Positions 1-8,236 of a DNA stretch of 64,000 bases are shown here, in pieces (the stretch's first letter is position 1; each line of letters begins with the position of its first letter). Source of the DNA: JBDTSW01 sp963758845 (GTDB taxonomy: Bacteria; Actinomycetota; Thermoleophilia; Solirubrobacterales; 70-9). The stretch is from the NCBI GenBank assembly GCA_963758845.1, contig CAVWWX010000002.1:2356001-2420000 (forward strand). The letters are read 5' to 3'. The notes below the pieces were generated by a model that saw nothing but the letters and a program-made list of their open reading frames with translations, made no database searches and was not told the DNA's origin. A program made the translations under genes and the position numbers.

Positions 1-1143
1 CTGCCGGCCCCCACCCGGGCCCTGGGCATCGAGCCGGCCCAGCCCTCGGCCGCCGTGCTCCCCCTCCGGGTGTCGGTGATCCGCCCCGACCCGGCCCGCG
101 CCGAGTGGCTGTGCGAGCGCCTGCCGGAGGCGGAGGCGATGGCGGCGGAGGACGGCGGCGGGCCACCGCCGCTGATGAGCGAGCGCCCGCGCCAGGCGCC
201 CGTGGGCCATCTCTCCTACTCGGCGCTCGCCGAGTACGAGCGCTGCGGGTACCGCTTCTACGTCGAGCGGCTGCTGGGCGTGCGCCCGGCCGCCGCGGCC
301 GCCGTGACGCCACCGGCCGGGCCGGGCGAGGAGGAGGGGGCCGAGGGCGTCGACGTCGTCGTCGAACCCGACCCGGACGCCGGCTCGGCCGAGCCGCGCG
401 CCCGGGCACTGGCGGTGGGGAACGCGACGCACGCCGCCCTCGAGCGCTCGATCCGCGATGGATGGTCGGCGGTCGACGAGGCCGTGATGGACGGCCTGCT
501 GGCGCAGGAGGGCCTGGCCGAGGACGCCGAGGCGCGCGAGCGGGTGCTGGCGGGCGTGGGCGCCTGGCTGGGATCGGGCCTGCGCGACGAGCTGGCCGGA
601 TACGCGCTCCGCCCCGAGGTGCCGTTCGTCCTGCCGGTCGGGGGCACCGTGATCCGCGGCCAGATCGACCTCCTCGCCCAGGGCCCGGGCGGTGAGCGAG
701 TGGTGGTGGACTTCAAGACCGACGCGCTCAAGGGCCGCGCGCCGGCCGACCTCGTCGGGCGCTACGCCGCCCAGCGCGAGGTCTACGCCTTGGCGGCGGC
801 CGGCGACGGCGCCGTCCGCGCGGTGCACCTCTTCCTCGAGCGCGCGGAGGAGCCCGTCGAGGACGGCTTCGGCCCGGCCGAGCTCGACGCCGCCCGCGAG
901 CGCCTCGGGAGCCTGATCGACCGGATCCAGGGCGGGGCCTTCGCGCCCACCGACTCGCCCACCTCGGCGACCTGCTTTGGCTGCCCGGCCGCCGCGCGCC
1001 TTTGCCCGCACCCCGCCTGGCGGCCCCGGGCGGCGGCGGGGCTGCCCGCCGTCATCGACGAGGAGGACGCGGGCGAGATCGTCGCCGCCGCGGCGTCCGC
1101 GAACGGCGGCCAGCCCGCCGCCCAGGGCACACTGTTCGATTGA
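1..1143 (+). CDS. C-terminal part of RecB/AddB-type helicase-nuclease (PD-(D/E)XK domain with iron-sulfur cysteines), 5' truncated
   Basis: The frame is open from base 1, so the gene starts outside the window; 380 codons are present. The visible part is a PD-(D/E)XK nuclease domain: an LSYSALAEYERC entry helix, then the catalytic GQIDLL (D223) and VVDFKTD (D237, K239; numbering from base 1). Cys82 together with Cys325, Cys328 and Cys335 (CFGC...LC) matches the one-plus-three cysteine arrangement that holds a 4Fe-4S cluster in AddB, AdnA/AdnB and Cas4-like nucleases. The missing upstream part is probably a UvrD/PcrA superfamily 1 helicase, as in actinobacterial AdnAB or UvrD-like recombination proteins acting at double-strand breaks. 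Helicase motifs are not visible, so the exact family is inferred. Confidence 0.8.
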   Translation: MPAPTRALGIEPAQPSAAVLPLRVSVIRPDPARAEWLCERLPEAEAMAAEDGGGPPPLMSERPRQAPVGHLSYSALAEYERCGYRFYVERLLGVRPAAAAAVTPPAGPGEEEGAEGVDVVVEPDPDAGSAEPRARALAVGNATHAALERSIRDGWSAVDEAVMDGLLAQEGLAEDAEARERVLAGVGAWLGSGLRDELAGYALRPEVPFVLPVGGTVIRGQIDLLAQGPGGERVVVDFKTDALKGRAPADLVGRYAAQREVYALAAAGDGAVRAVHLFLERAEEPVEDGFGPAELDAARERLGSLIDRIQGGAFAPTDSPTSATCFGCPAAARLCPHPAWRPRAAAGLPAVIDEEDAGEIVAAAASANGGQPAAQGTLFD

Positions 1144-1153
1144 ATCCCTGCCG

Positions 1154-1744
1154 ATGACCCTCGCGGTCTTCGGCTACGGATCCCTCGCCAGCCCGGCGAG
1201 CGCGGCGCTCAGCCTTGGCCGCGAGGTCGAGCCCGCCGGCATCGTCCGCCTGGCGGGGTGGCGCCGGCGGTGGACGATCTATCGCGACAACCGGTCGGTC
1301 GAGAAGACGTTCGCGCTAGCGGATGGAACCGTGCCGCCGTACGTCGTCGGCCTCAACCTCGAGCGCGACCCGGGTTGCGCGGGCGCCAACGGCGTCCTGA
1401 TCGAGATCACCGAGGACGAGGCGGCGCGCCTGGACCTACGTGAGCTGCGCTACGACCGCGCCGACGCCGCCGCCGACGTCCGGCCGCTCGACGACGGCGG
1501 GGCCGTCCCGGCGTTCGACCAGGTGATCGCCTACACGGCGAAGCCCCAACAGCACACGCCCGAGGCCCCACCCGGCGCGATCGTCATGGCCGAGTACGTC
1601 CGCACCGTCGAGGCGGCATTCGCCGCCCTCGGCCCGGGCCAACTCGACCTCTACCACGACACCACCGACCCCCCACCCGTTGAGCCCTCAGAGGCGACGC
1701 TGGTCGCCGACGACATCCCGAAGGGCAACCCCCGAGGGTGGTAA
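1154..1744 (+). CDS. Gamma-glutamylcyclotransferase (GGCT/AIG2) fold protein
   Basis: A 196-residue protein. The N-terminal VFGYGSL is the substrate-binding loop of the gamma-glutamylcyclotransferase fold, which releases 5-oxoproline from gamma-glutamyl amines or handles related amide substrates. An acidic catalytic residue is expected in the EITEDEAARLDLRE stretch, but I cannot assign it by eye. ATG 1154 is chosen because it lies directly before the conserved core; an upstream in-frame start would overlap the nuclease gene by about 170 bases. It follows the nuclease stop by 10 bases, so the two are probably co-transcribed although functionally unrelated. The substrate is unknown. Confidence 0.7.
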   Translation: MTLAVFGYGSLASPASAALSLGREVEPAGIVRLAGWRRRWTIYRDNRSVEKTFALADGTVPPYVVGLNLERDPGCAGANGVLIEITEDEAARLDLRELRYDRADAAADVRPLDDGGAVPAFDQVIAYTAKPQQHTPEAPPGAIVMAEYVRTVEAAFAALGPGQLDLYHDTTDPPPVEPSEATLVADDIPKGNPRGW

Positions 1745-1760
1745 GGCCGGCCAGTTTGAG

Positions 1761-1807
1761 GACCGACCGAACTTGCGCACGGAGATGGTGCGTTTCTTCG
1801 GTTGGTC
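1761..1807. terminator. Bidirectional two-tier hairpin between convergent genes
   Basis: An 11 bp outer stem pairs GACCGACCGAA (1761-1771) with TTCGGTTGGTC (1797-1807) with one G-U pair. Inside it a 5 bp stem pairs CGCAC (1776-1780) with GTGCG (1788-1792), separated from the outer stem by symmetric 4-base internal loops. The element lies between the convergent GGCT-like and MBL genes and its right arm touches the MBL stop codon. There is no strong T-tract, so termination is inferred from position and structure. Confidence 0.5.
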
Positions 1808-2720
1808 ACCCCGCCGCGAGCACCGTCTCGACGTTCTCGCGGTGGACTTCCTCGTAGCCGTGGTAGTAGATGATCCAGCCGGCGGCGAGGGGGCCGGCGA
1901 TCAGCTCCTCGAGTGGGGTCTCGCGCAGGTCGGGCTCGTCCGGCAGGCGCTTGAGGACCCGGATGTACTGCTGCGTCGCCCGGTTGAGCCCCTTGGAGTA
2001 GCCGCCCGCGGCGATCACGTCGGGGTCGCCGTGGTTGGGGAGGATGCGGTCGGGGTCGAGCCGCTCAAGCCGCTCCAGGTCAGCGAGATGGCGGTCGAAC
2101 CCGGCGGGCTCGACGACGTAGGTGACCGTGTCCTCCATCGTGTCGCCGGCCAGCAGGAGGCTCTGCTCTCCGAGCCAGAGCACGGTCGCGTCGTCGCTGT
2201 GGATGTCGGCGTGGATCAGCTCGACGTGGATCCCGCCGACGTCGAGATGGTCCTGCCCGGCGAAGGTCCGCGTCGGGAGCACCAGCGGGTCGATCGGCGG
2301 GGGCCCGTGGAGCTCGCCGGCCTCGATCGCCTCGCGATGCTGGGCCAGCAGCTCGGCGGTGCGCTCGTTCGCGATTACCTCGCAGTCATCGAACGCCGTG
2401 GTGCCCGCGACGTGGTCGAGGTGCCAGTGGCTGAGGACGACCGTCAAGCGCCGGACGCCAAGCTCCTCGAGCGTCCGGCGCACGAACCGCGCGTGCTCGA
2501 CCGAGACGTGGGTGTCGTAGACCAGAGCTTCGGAGCCGTCGAAGACCGCGTAGCTGGCGATCCCCAGGGCCAGCGCTCCCTCGTCCACCCAGTTCGGCCC
2601 GTCCGCGAAGCGGTAGCCGGCGATGCGGCCGTCGTAGAAGGCGAGCACGCCCTCGGCGGGCCGCAGGACGCGCATGTGCTCGACGGTCTGAGGGCTCACG
2701 CCCCCTATTCGCCCTTCCAC
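1806..2720 (-). CDS. MBL-fold metallo-hydrolase
   Basis: A 304-residue metallo-beta-lactamase-fold hydrolase. The metal-binding HxHxDH signature is visible as SHWHLDH, followed by the later ligands in HADIHSDD, LAGDTMED and PNHGD. These residues normally bind two zinc or iron ions. It has no signal peptide and no obvious beta-lactam-specific features, so it is more likely a cytoplasmic hydrolase of esters, thioesters or lactones. The gene starts inside the last 16 bases of the upstream HxlR regulator, so the pair is translationally coupled and the regulator probably controls it. Starts at the GTG or ATG a few codons further in are possible. Substrate unknown. Confidence 0.8.
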   Translation of the reverse strand: MEGRIGGVSPQTVEHMRVLRPAEGVLAFYDGRIAGYRFADGPNWVDEGALALGIASYAVFDGSEALVYDTHVSVEHARFVRRTLEELGVRRLTVVLSHWHLDHVAGTTAFDDCEVIANERTAELLAQHREAIEAGELHGPPPIDPLVLPTRTFAGQDHLDVGGIHVELIHADIHSDDATVLWLGEQSLLLAGDTMEDTVTYVVEPAGFDRHLADLERLERLDPDRILPNHGDPDVIAAGGYSKGLNRATQQYIRVLKRLPDEPDLRETPLEELIAGPLAAGWIIYYHGYEEVHRENVETVLAAG

Positions 2721-3064
2721 TCCCGTGCCCAGTCGCCGAGTTGGCGGAGGGCCGGCTGAATGGCCTCACCCTTCTGGCTGAGCCCGTAGGAGACACGTGC
2801 GGGTGCCCCGGCGTGGACCTCGCGCTCGACGAGGCCCTCCGTCTCGAGCTCGCGCAGGCGCGTTGAGAGCAGGCGGTCCGAGATGCCGGGGATGGCGGCG
2901 CTGATGTCGGCGAAGTAGAGCGGCTGGTCGCGCAGGGCCCACAGGATCGCCCCCGTCCAGCGGCGCCCGATGAGCTCGACGGCGGCGTGAAAGTCGGGGC
3001 AGACCTGCACCGGGCTTGACCCCGCGCGGGGCTCTTGTGTCGCTGTTCGCGGCACGCTCTCCAC
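2705..3064 (-). CDS. HxlR-family winged-helix transcriptional regulator
   Basis: A 119-residue protein with the HxlR (MarR-like winged helix) pattern: VCPDFHAAVELIGRRWTGAI near the start, then YFADISAAIPGISDRLLSTR as recognition-helix region and LVEREVHAGAPARVSYGLS as the wing. HxlR regulators are small dimers that respond to electrophiles or quinones through a cysteine near the N-terminus; a cysteine is present in the VCPDF motif. It overlaps and precedes the MBL hydrolase, its likely target. The start at 3064 gives about 20 extra residues before the conserved core; a later start cannot be excluded. Confidence 0.85.
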   Translation of the reverse strand: MESVPRTATQEPRAGSSPVQVCPDFHAAVELIGRRWTGAILWALRDQPLYFADISAAIPGISDRLLSTRLRELETEGLVEREVHAGAPARVSYGLSQKGEAIQPALRQLGDWAREWKGE

Positions 3065-3116
3065 CTCATGAACGAGGGTATCGGAGCCGTCACTCGGGCC
3101 CGCGGCGGGGCGCCTC

Positions 3117-4274
3117 TCAGGCGGCGCACGGTCCCGTATCGACCTCCTGAAGGCGCCCGGAGGCGGCCTCGCGCGCGATCTGATTGGGGACGCCCAGGCC
3201 GCCCGGCGGGCCGTTGCCCAGCTCGGCGCCGAACACGGTGGTCAGGACCCGCCCATCGGCGTCCACCACCGGGCCGCCCGAGTTGCCGCTGCGAACGTCG
3301 CCGCGGAACGCCGTCATCTGGCGCTGCACCGGCCCGCGGCCGTAGGAGTCCTGGCTGACCACCTCGGCCGTGGTGCCAAGACGGGCTGGGCGCACCGTGA
3401 ACGGGCCGTTCTCCGGATAGCCGAGGATGGCCCCGGGGGTGTCGGCCTGCGGGCCGTCGAGGAGCGCAAGCGTCTCGAGCCCGAGGCCCGGGGCGCTGAG
3501 GAGCGCGAGGTCGTTGCGGGGGTCGTAGTGGACCACCTGCGCCTCGAGCTCGGGCGAGCCCGCCTGCGGGGTCACCGTGGTGTCGTCCTGTCCGGCCACC
3601 ACGTGCGCGTTGGTGGCCACCAGGTCGGGGCCGATCACCCAGCCCGAGCCCTCGATGCCTAGCCCGCAGGCCGTCCCGAGGATGCGGACGACCGAGTCCC
3701 CGGCCTGCTCGACCTCTGGGTCGGCGGCGATCTTCGGATCCGGCGGGCCGACGTCCGCCTCGGGCCCCTCCAGGGAAGGCGTCGGGTCGATCCGTCGCAG
3801 CACGTTGAGCAGGGGCCCCGACGGAGGCAGGACCCCGTTCAACGCGCTGAGGATGGTCGAGCGCTGCACCTCCTCGCGCAGGTTCACCGTGCCCGACCCG
3901 GGGGCGTTGAGGGCGACAGCGCCGAACGCCCACGCGACCAGCAGGCCCAACGCGCCCATCAGCAGTGCCCCGCCGGCTCCGTCCACGGTCCTGGCCCCCT
4001 CCCCCATCCGCACCCGTTCGCGCAGAACGGACCCGACCCCTTCGAGCGCGATCGCGAAGGAAGCCCCGAGCAGGAGCCCGCACATCACCGTGATGACCGG
4101 CGCATACGGCGAGTCCGACCCGTCCTCGAGGAGCGCCGGCCCGAGCCTTCCGCCGAGAGCGGCGCCACCGATGAAACCGGCGAGCGGGAGCGCGCTTCGG
4201 ATCAGGCCCCGCTCGAATCCGACCGCCCCGAGCGCGATGACGAAGACGGCGATGATGATGTCTATGAGCGTCAT
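3117..4274 (-). CDS. marP: MarP-like membrane-anchored serine protease (CvpA domain plus trypsin-like domain)
   Basis: A 385-residue protein close in size and layout to mycobacterial MarP (Rv3671c). Residues 1-120 hold four membrane segments of the CvpA type; about 190-385 form a chymotrypsin-like protease outside the membrane. The triad is readable as His224 (ATNAHVVAG), Asp255 (DPRNDLALL) and Ser332 (RSGNSGGP). Cys203 and Cys383 sit where MarP has the disulfide that stabilises the active protease. MarP supports survival in acid and oxidative stress by processing a peptidoglycan hydrolase. Here it is divergent from a penicillin-binding protein with 39 bases between starts, consistent with a cell-wall role. 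Family assignment is strong; the physiological role is inferred. Confidence 0.88.
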   Translation of the reverse strand: MTLIDIIIAVFVIALGAVGFERGLIRSALPLAGFIGGAALGGRLGPALLEDGSDSPYAPVITVMCGLLLGASFAIALEGVGSVLRERVRMGEGARTVDGAGGALLMGALGLLVAWAFGAVALNAPGSGTVNLREEVQRSTILSALNGVLPPSGPLLNVLRRIDPTPSLEGPEADVGPPDPKIAADPEVEQAGDSVVRILGTACGLGIEGSGWVIGPDLVATNAHVVAGQDDTTVTPQAGSPELEAQVVHYDPRNDLALLSAPGLGLETLALLDGPQADTPGAILGYPENGPFTVRPARLGTTAEVVSQDSYGRGPVQRQMTAFRGDVRSGNSGGPVVDADGRVLTTVFGAELGNGPPGGLGVPNQIAREAASGRLQEVDTGPCAA

Positions 4275-4300
4275 CGGGCGGGTCGGGCTGACCGACCTTT

Positions 4301-4306
4301 TAGATT
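4301..4306 (+). promoter_or_regulatory. -10 element for a leaderless PBP transcript
   Basis: TAGATT ends 7 bases before ATG 4314. A transcript begun at the usual distance would start at or one base before the ATG, so the mRNA is predicted to be leaderless. No clear -35 and no Shine-Dalgarno are seen. Confidence 0.45.
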
Positions 4307-4313
4307 TTCCCGC

Positions 4314-6065
4314 ATGAGCAGCGCATCAGGGGCAGAGAGACGGCGCCGTCTAGTGACGCGCGCGCTTCCGATCTCCGTCCTGGCCGGAAGCGCGTTCATT
4401 GGCGGCGTCGCCATTGGGGCGCGAAACGAACTGGAGGCGATCGACCGGTTCGCCGCGGCCTGGGAGCGCGGCGACTACGCCGCGATGCACGACGAGCTCG
4501 CGCCGGAGGCCGCCGGTAAAACCTCCGCAGAGGACCTCCAGGCCGCCTACGAGGAGGCCGCGGTCATCGCCACGCTGGACAAGGTCGACACGGTGAACGC
4601 GGACGAGGGGAGCACGCCGGACGGCGATGACGCAGCGATCGTCGGGGTCACCGCGACCACCCACGCCTGGGGAGAGGTGGCCGGCGAGCTGGCGATCCCG
4701 ATCGCGGACGGGCTTGTGGCCTGGGAGCCCCACCTGGTCTTCCCGGGGCTCACCGAGGGCGAGAAGCTGGCGCGACAGACACGGGCGCCGGAACGCGCCT
4801 CGATTCTCGCGGCCGACGGAACTCCCCTGGCCGAGGGCCCCGCGGCGGCGCGCTCTTCACCGATCGGCCTGGCGGCGAGCGCCGTCGCGGGCGCGATGGA
4901 CACCGCCCGCGGCGACATCGCCACCGAGCTCGAGGCCGAGGGCTTCCCGCCTCGCTCGCTGACGGGCTCGAGCGGCCTGGAGCTGGCCTTCAACGATCGC
5001 CTGGACGGTCAGCCCAGCGGCCAGCTGTTCGCCGTCGAGCAGGGCGAGGAGCCGGCCTCGGGCCGTCAGCTGGCCAGCGGCCAGCCCACGCCCGGCAAAC
5101 CCGTCAAGACGACCCTCGACCCGGAGCTCCAGGAGGCGGCCGTCGTGGCGCTGGGAGACCTCTTCGGCGGCGTCGCGGCACTCGACGCGCGCGACGGCTC
5201 GGTGCTGGCGCTGGCTGGGATCGCCTTCTCGGCCCCTCAGCCCCCGGGCTCCACCTTCAAGGTCATCACCACCTCGGCGGCGCTCGAGGACGAGCTGGTC
5301 ACGCCCTCCGACGACTTCCCGGTCGAAACCGCCGCCGTGATCGAGGGCCGCGAGGTCGCCAACGCCCACGACGAGCTCTGCGGGGGGACCTTCACCGAAT
5401 CGTTCGCCAAGTCGTGCAACAGCGTGTTCGCCCCGCTTGGGGTCGAGGTCGGAGCCGAGCGGCTGGTCGCGGAGGCGGAGCAGTTCGGCTTCAACGCCAA
5501 GCCCCAGCTCTACAACGCTGCGGCCACGGAGGCCGTCGCCCCGCCCGAGAGCACGATCCCGTCCGCCGAGGAGATCGGTGGCGACCTGGACGTCGGGGTC
5601 AGCGCCATCGGCCAGGGACAGGTCCTGGCCACCCCGCTGCAGCTTGCCTCGGCGGCGCAGACGGTCGCGGCCGGCGGCATGCGCAGCCCGACCGCGATCA
5701 CCAAGGACCCCGAGCTCAGGCCCGACGCCAAGCCGGTCGAGGTGATGAAGCCGGATACCGCTCAGACCCTCCGGGAGCTGATGATCGAGGTCGTGAACAG
5801 CGGTACCGGCACCGCCGCGTCGGTTCCCGGCGTCCAGGTGGCCGGCAAGACGGGAACCGCCGAGCTGGGCGCGAAGGCGCTGGAGGAAGGCGACGAGCTG
5901 GAGGAAGGCGAGGAGCCCGAGCAGGAGGTCGACGCCTGGTTCACGGGCTTCGCCCCCGCCGCCGACCCCACGCTTGCCGTGGCGGCGATGGTGGTCAACG
6001 CGGATGGCGACGGCGGCGTGGTCGCCGCGCCGATCGTCAGACAGGTGATGGAGGCGGGCCTGTAG
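4314..6065 (+). CDS. Class B penicillin-binding protein with NTF2-like N-terminal domain
   Basis: A 583-residue transpeptidase with one N-terminal membrane segment (residues 16-36). Residues about 40-150 look like the NTF2-like MecA_N domain (AIDRFAAAWERGDYAAMHDELAP), followed by a short dimerisation-type linker. The penicillin-binding domain has all three motifs: Ser313-x-x-Lys316 (PPGSTFKV), Ser367-Cys-Asn369 (AKSCNS) and Lys512-Thr-Gly (VAGKTGTAE). It would cross-link peptidoglycan on the outer face of the membrane. There is no transglycosylase domain. An acidic Glu-rich insertion (EEGDELEEGEEPEQE) lies just after the KTG motif and is unusual. Start at ATG 4314, directly after a -10 element. 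Confidence 0.88.
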   Translation: MSSASGAERRRRLVTRALPISVLAGSAFIGGVAIGARNELEAIDRFAAAWERGDYAAMHDELAPEAAGKTSAEDLQAAYEEAAVIATLDKVDTVNADEGSTPDGDDAAIVGVTATTHAWGEVAGELAIPIADGLVAWEPHLVFPGLTEGEKLARQTRAPERASILAADGTPLAEGPAAARSSPIGLAASAVAGAMDTARGDIATELEAEGFPPRSLTGSSGLELAFNDRLDGQPSGQLFAVEQGEEPASGRQLASGQPTPGKPVKTTLDPELQEAAVVALGDLFGGVAALDARDGSVLALAGIAFSAPQPPGSTFKVITTSAALEDELVTPSDDFPVETAAVIEGREVANAHDELCGGTFTESFAKSCNSVFAPLGVEVGAERLVAEAEQFGFNAKPQLYNAAATEAVAPPESTIPSAEEIGGDLDVGVSAIGQGQVLATPLQLASAAQTVAAGGMRSPTAITKDPELRPDAKPVEVMKPDTAQTLRELMIEVVNSGTGTAASVPGVQVAGKTGTAELGAKALEEGDELEEGEEPEQEVDAWFTGFAPAADPTLAVAAMVVNADGDGGVVAAPIVRQVMEAGL

Positions 6066-6407
6066 CTACTCGGGCTCGCGCAGGGGGAAGCCGACCACGC
6101 CTCCGACGACGACGAGGACGCCGCCGACAACGGCGATCAGCCCGCCGACCGTCTCGGTGAGCTGCGCGATCCCGGCGCCGGCGATCGACGCCAATGCACC
6201 GATCGCCATCAGCGTCCACCAGCCGCCCCCCTCCTCGCGCCGAACCGGCGCGGTCAGCACGGTGGCCAGCGCGATCACGGCGAGGCAGCCGATCATCACG
6301 TAGTCGGAGAACAGGTTGACGAGGATCGCGACCGCTGCGAGAACGGCCGCCAGCAGGATGACCTGAAGGCCCCGCTCGCCGAGTGCCCGCTCGCCGATGG
6401 CGGTCAA
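6066..6407 (-). CDS. Small four-helix membrane protein of unknown function
   Basis: A 113-residue, very hydrophobic protein with four predicted membrane helices in two pairs separated by the charged APVRREEGGGWW stretch. I recognise no family. Its ATG overlaps the stop of the upstream lipoprotein gene by 4 bases (ATGA), so the two are translationally coupled and may form a membrane pair. The stop codon abuts the stop of the convergent PBP gene with no gap. Confidence 0.65.
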   Translation of the reverse strand: MTAIGERALGERGLQVILLAAVLAAVAILVNLFSDYVMIGCLAVIALATVLTAPVRREEGGGWWTLMAIGALASIAGAGIAQLTETVGGLIAVVGGVLVVVGGVVGFPLREPE

Positions 6408-6940
6408 ATATCGAGCTCGACGACCCCGACCTTGCCCGAGGGAAGCGGGATGTCGAGTTCGAGCGGGCGGTTCTCGGTCGAGGCCTCCTGGATCAGGAAG
6501 AGGACGAGGTTGCCCTGCGTCGGGCCGTCGGCCGCGATCGAATTGGCCTCGGGGAACACCTCGCCGGCCAAGAGCGGGGCGCCGAGCGGGAGCGCGTACG
6601 GGCTCTCGCTCTCGAGCGGGTCGTAGCGGTTGTCGACCGTGTCGGTGATCGTCATCTCGTCGGGCAGCACCGTGTCCTCCTCACCCTCGTTCTCGATCTG
6701 AAGGAAGACGCCGAAGTACTGCGTGTCGGGCGGAGGAGCGGGGTGTCCCTCGACGTACGCCTCGTCTTCGGTGTCGTCGGGGTTGAGGAAGCGTGAGAGG
6801 ACGACGTTGTACCTGACGTCATCGGCCTCGATCGGCTCGCCTTCGATGACGTCGAGCTCCTCCTCCTCGCTGCCGCATCCTGCCACCGGCAACGCGAGCG
6901 CGGCCAGCGCGACGAGGGCGATTGAGATCCGCCTAGCCAT
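6404..6940 (-). CDS. Putative surface lipoprotein
   Basis: A 178-residue protein with a lipoprotein signal peptide: positively charged MARR, a hydrophobic segment and the lipobox VAGC (Cys22), so it should be lipidated and anchored to the outer face of the membrane. The mature part begins with an acidic linker (GSEEEELDVIEGEP) and then a beta-rich domain with a pattern (YFGVFLQIENEGEE...MTITDTVDNRYDPL) like DUF4352-type immunoglobulin-like domains. Four-base overlap with the following membrane protein. Function unknown; DUF4352 similarity is by eye only. Confidence 0.7.
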   Translation of the reverse strand: MARRISIALVALAALALPVAGCGSEEEELDVIEGEPIEADDVRYNVVLSRFLNPDDTEDEAYVEGHPAPPPDTQYFGVFLQIENEGEEDTVLPDEMTITDTVDNRYDPLESESPYALPLGAPLLAGEVFPEANSIAADGPTQGNLVLFLIQEASTENRPLELDIPLPSGKVGVVELDI

Positions 6941-6951
6941 GGCGCGGCAGT

Positions 6952-7458
6952 CTATCCGGCGCCCGGAACTCGATCTCCACCTGCGACGGCGACGCGCTCG
7001 GAGGCGCCGCCCCCCTCGAGCAGGTCCTTGAGCTGGGTCAGCGCACCCCCCAGCGCCCGCCCGTACCAGCGCTGCATTCCCGGCGTCCGCTCGCGGATTT
7101 TGTCGACCATGTGCGTCGGCTCGGTCCAGTGGACGACCTTCACCTCGGAGGAATCGATGCCCGCCTCGGTCACCTCCCAGGCGGTGTGAATCGGCATGCG
7201 CCCGAGCCGCGCGCCCTTGCCCTCCTCGATGATCCGGTAGGGCGGGTCAAGCTCGGCGATGACCGTCTCCATCCACAGCCCACGCTCGCGCACCCGGAAG
7301 CGAGCGCCGGCGCCAACCCCGGTGGAGTCCAGCCTCTGGAGCCGGAAGTCCGACAGGAAGCGGCCCATGAACGCGGGCCGGTTCGCGAGGTCCGCCAGGA
7401 AGGCGTAAACCTCCGCCCGCGGGGCGTCGATCGGCATGGTGGCGGTGACGGGGCCCAT
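6952..7458 (-). CDS. SRPBCC (START/Bet v1-like) family protein
   Basis: A 168-residue protein starting MGPVTATMPIDAPRAEVYAF, the typical first strand and helix of SRPBCC polyketide-cyclase/dehydrase-like proteins, which form a deep hydrophobic ligand pocket. ATG 7458 is chosen because the upstream in-frame extension (to 7575) is basic, has no resemblance to the family and runs through the divergent promoter region. A possible roles list includes lipid or polyketide binding; nothing in the neighbourhood decides. It is divergent from the FHA gene. Confidence 0.72.
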   Translation of the reverse strand: MGPVTATMPIDAPRAEVYAFLADLANRPAFMGRFLSDFRLQRLDSTGVGAGARFRVRERGLWMETVIAELDPPYRIIEEGKGARLGRMPIHTAWEVTEAGIDSSEVKVVHWTEPTHMVDKIRERTPGMQRWYGRALGGALTQLKDLLEGGGASERVAVAGGDRVPGAG

Positions 7459-7544
7459 TCGGGCGCGATTGTATTCGGGCGCCCCGTCCGGGCCCGCCCA
7501 GGCGAGAAGCACCCCCAATTTCCGGCATTTTCGCCTTTTCACGC

Positions 7545-7572
7545 TGGACAACCGAGGCCCCGCCGCTATCCT
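7545..7572 (+). promoter_or_regulatory. Probable promoter of the FHA gene
   Basis: TGGACA (7545-7550) and TATCCT (7567-7572) are separated by 16 bases. AAAGGAG at 7574-7580 resembles a ribosome binding site but lies 15 bases from ATG 7596, which is long. The 137-base region is shared with the divergent SRPBCC gene. Confidence 0.4.
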
Positions 7573-7595
7573 CAAAGGAGCCTGGGTAACCGGCT

Positions 7596-8153
7596 ATGGC
7601 CTTGCTCGCAGATACCCCAACGGAGCTGCACGAGACCGGCGAGAACGTCCCCGATTTCGCCGCAGTCGGATCGCTGAGCTGCGTCGGGTGCGGTTACGCG
7701 GTGGCCGCCGCCGCCGTCTCCGAGAACCTTCCGCGCTGCCCCGCGTGCGGCGGAACCAGTTTCCGGCGCCGTTCGATCTTCGAGCGGCCGACGGTGAACG
7801 TCCAGGCGATCACGCCGGCCACGGCCGAGCCGGGCTGGCTGGACGCGCTCCGCGCCAAGCCGGACACAGGCCCCTGCCTTGCGTTCAACCTCGACGGGCG
7901 CCACATGACCCGCGAGCTGCCGCTCGGCTGGACGCGGGTGGGACGCAGTGCCGCCGCCGACGTCAGGCTGGACGACCCCACGGTCTCGCGCCGCCACGCC
8001 CTGATCGTGCGGACCGCGGAGGGCCTACGGGCGCTCGACGACCGCAGCCTGAACGGCCTGTTCGTGAACGGCCGCAGGGTCGAGTGGGCCCGCCTCTCCG
8101 ACGGCGACGAGCTCGAGATCGGGCGCTTCCGCCTGTACGTCGTCGGGCCCTAG
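7596..8153 (+). CDS. FHA-domain protein with N-terminal zinc ribbon
   Basis: A 185-residue protein. Residues about 29-51 form a zinc ribbon (CVGCGY ... CPACGG). The C-terminal 90 residues are a forkhead-associated domain with the phosphothreonine-binding pattern: VGRSAAADVRLDD, SRRHA and NGLFVNG. FHA domains dock on phosphothreonine peptides made by Ser/Thr kinases, so this is probably a signalling adaptor. No kinase or phosphatase gene is adjacent. Zinc-ribbon plus FHA is a recurring actinobacterial architecture; the partner is unknown. Confidence 0.8.
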   Translation: MALLADTPTELHETGENVPDFAAVGSLSCVGCGYAVAAAAVSENLPRCPACGGTSFRRRSIFERPTVNVQAITPATAEPGWLDALRAKPDTGPCLAFNLDGRHMTRELPLGWTRVGRSAAADVRLDDPTVSRRHALIVRTAEGLRALDDRSLNGLFVNGRRVEWARLSDGDELEIGRFRLYVVGP

Positions 8154-8171
8154 CGGCCGGCCCCCGGGTCA

Positions 8172-8215
8172 GCTGTCTTCCCAGCTGCCCTATAGCGGCA
8201 GTAGGACAGGACAGC
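8172..8215. terminator. Hairpin between convergent FHA and SnoaL-like genes
   Basis: GCTGTC (8172-8177) pairs with GACAGC (8210-8215) around an inner stem CTGCC (8185-8189)/GGCAG (8197-8201) with a 7-base loop. It lies in the 83-base convergent gap and may stop transcription from both sides; no T-tract is present. Confidence 0.4.
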
Positions 8216-8236
8216 CCCACGCGGAGTCCCCGCCAA

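Noticed and set aside
7560..7610. GEMM-like (c-di-GMP-I) fragment CCTGGGTAACCGGCTATGG upstream of the FHA gene
   Set aside because: Only a short resemblance to the 3' part of the aptamer; the rest of the fold is missing.
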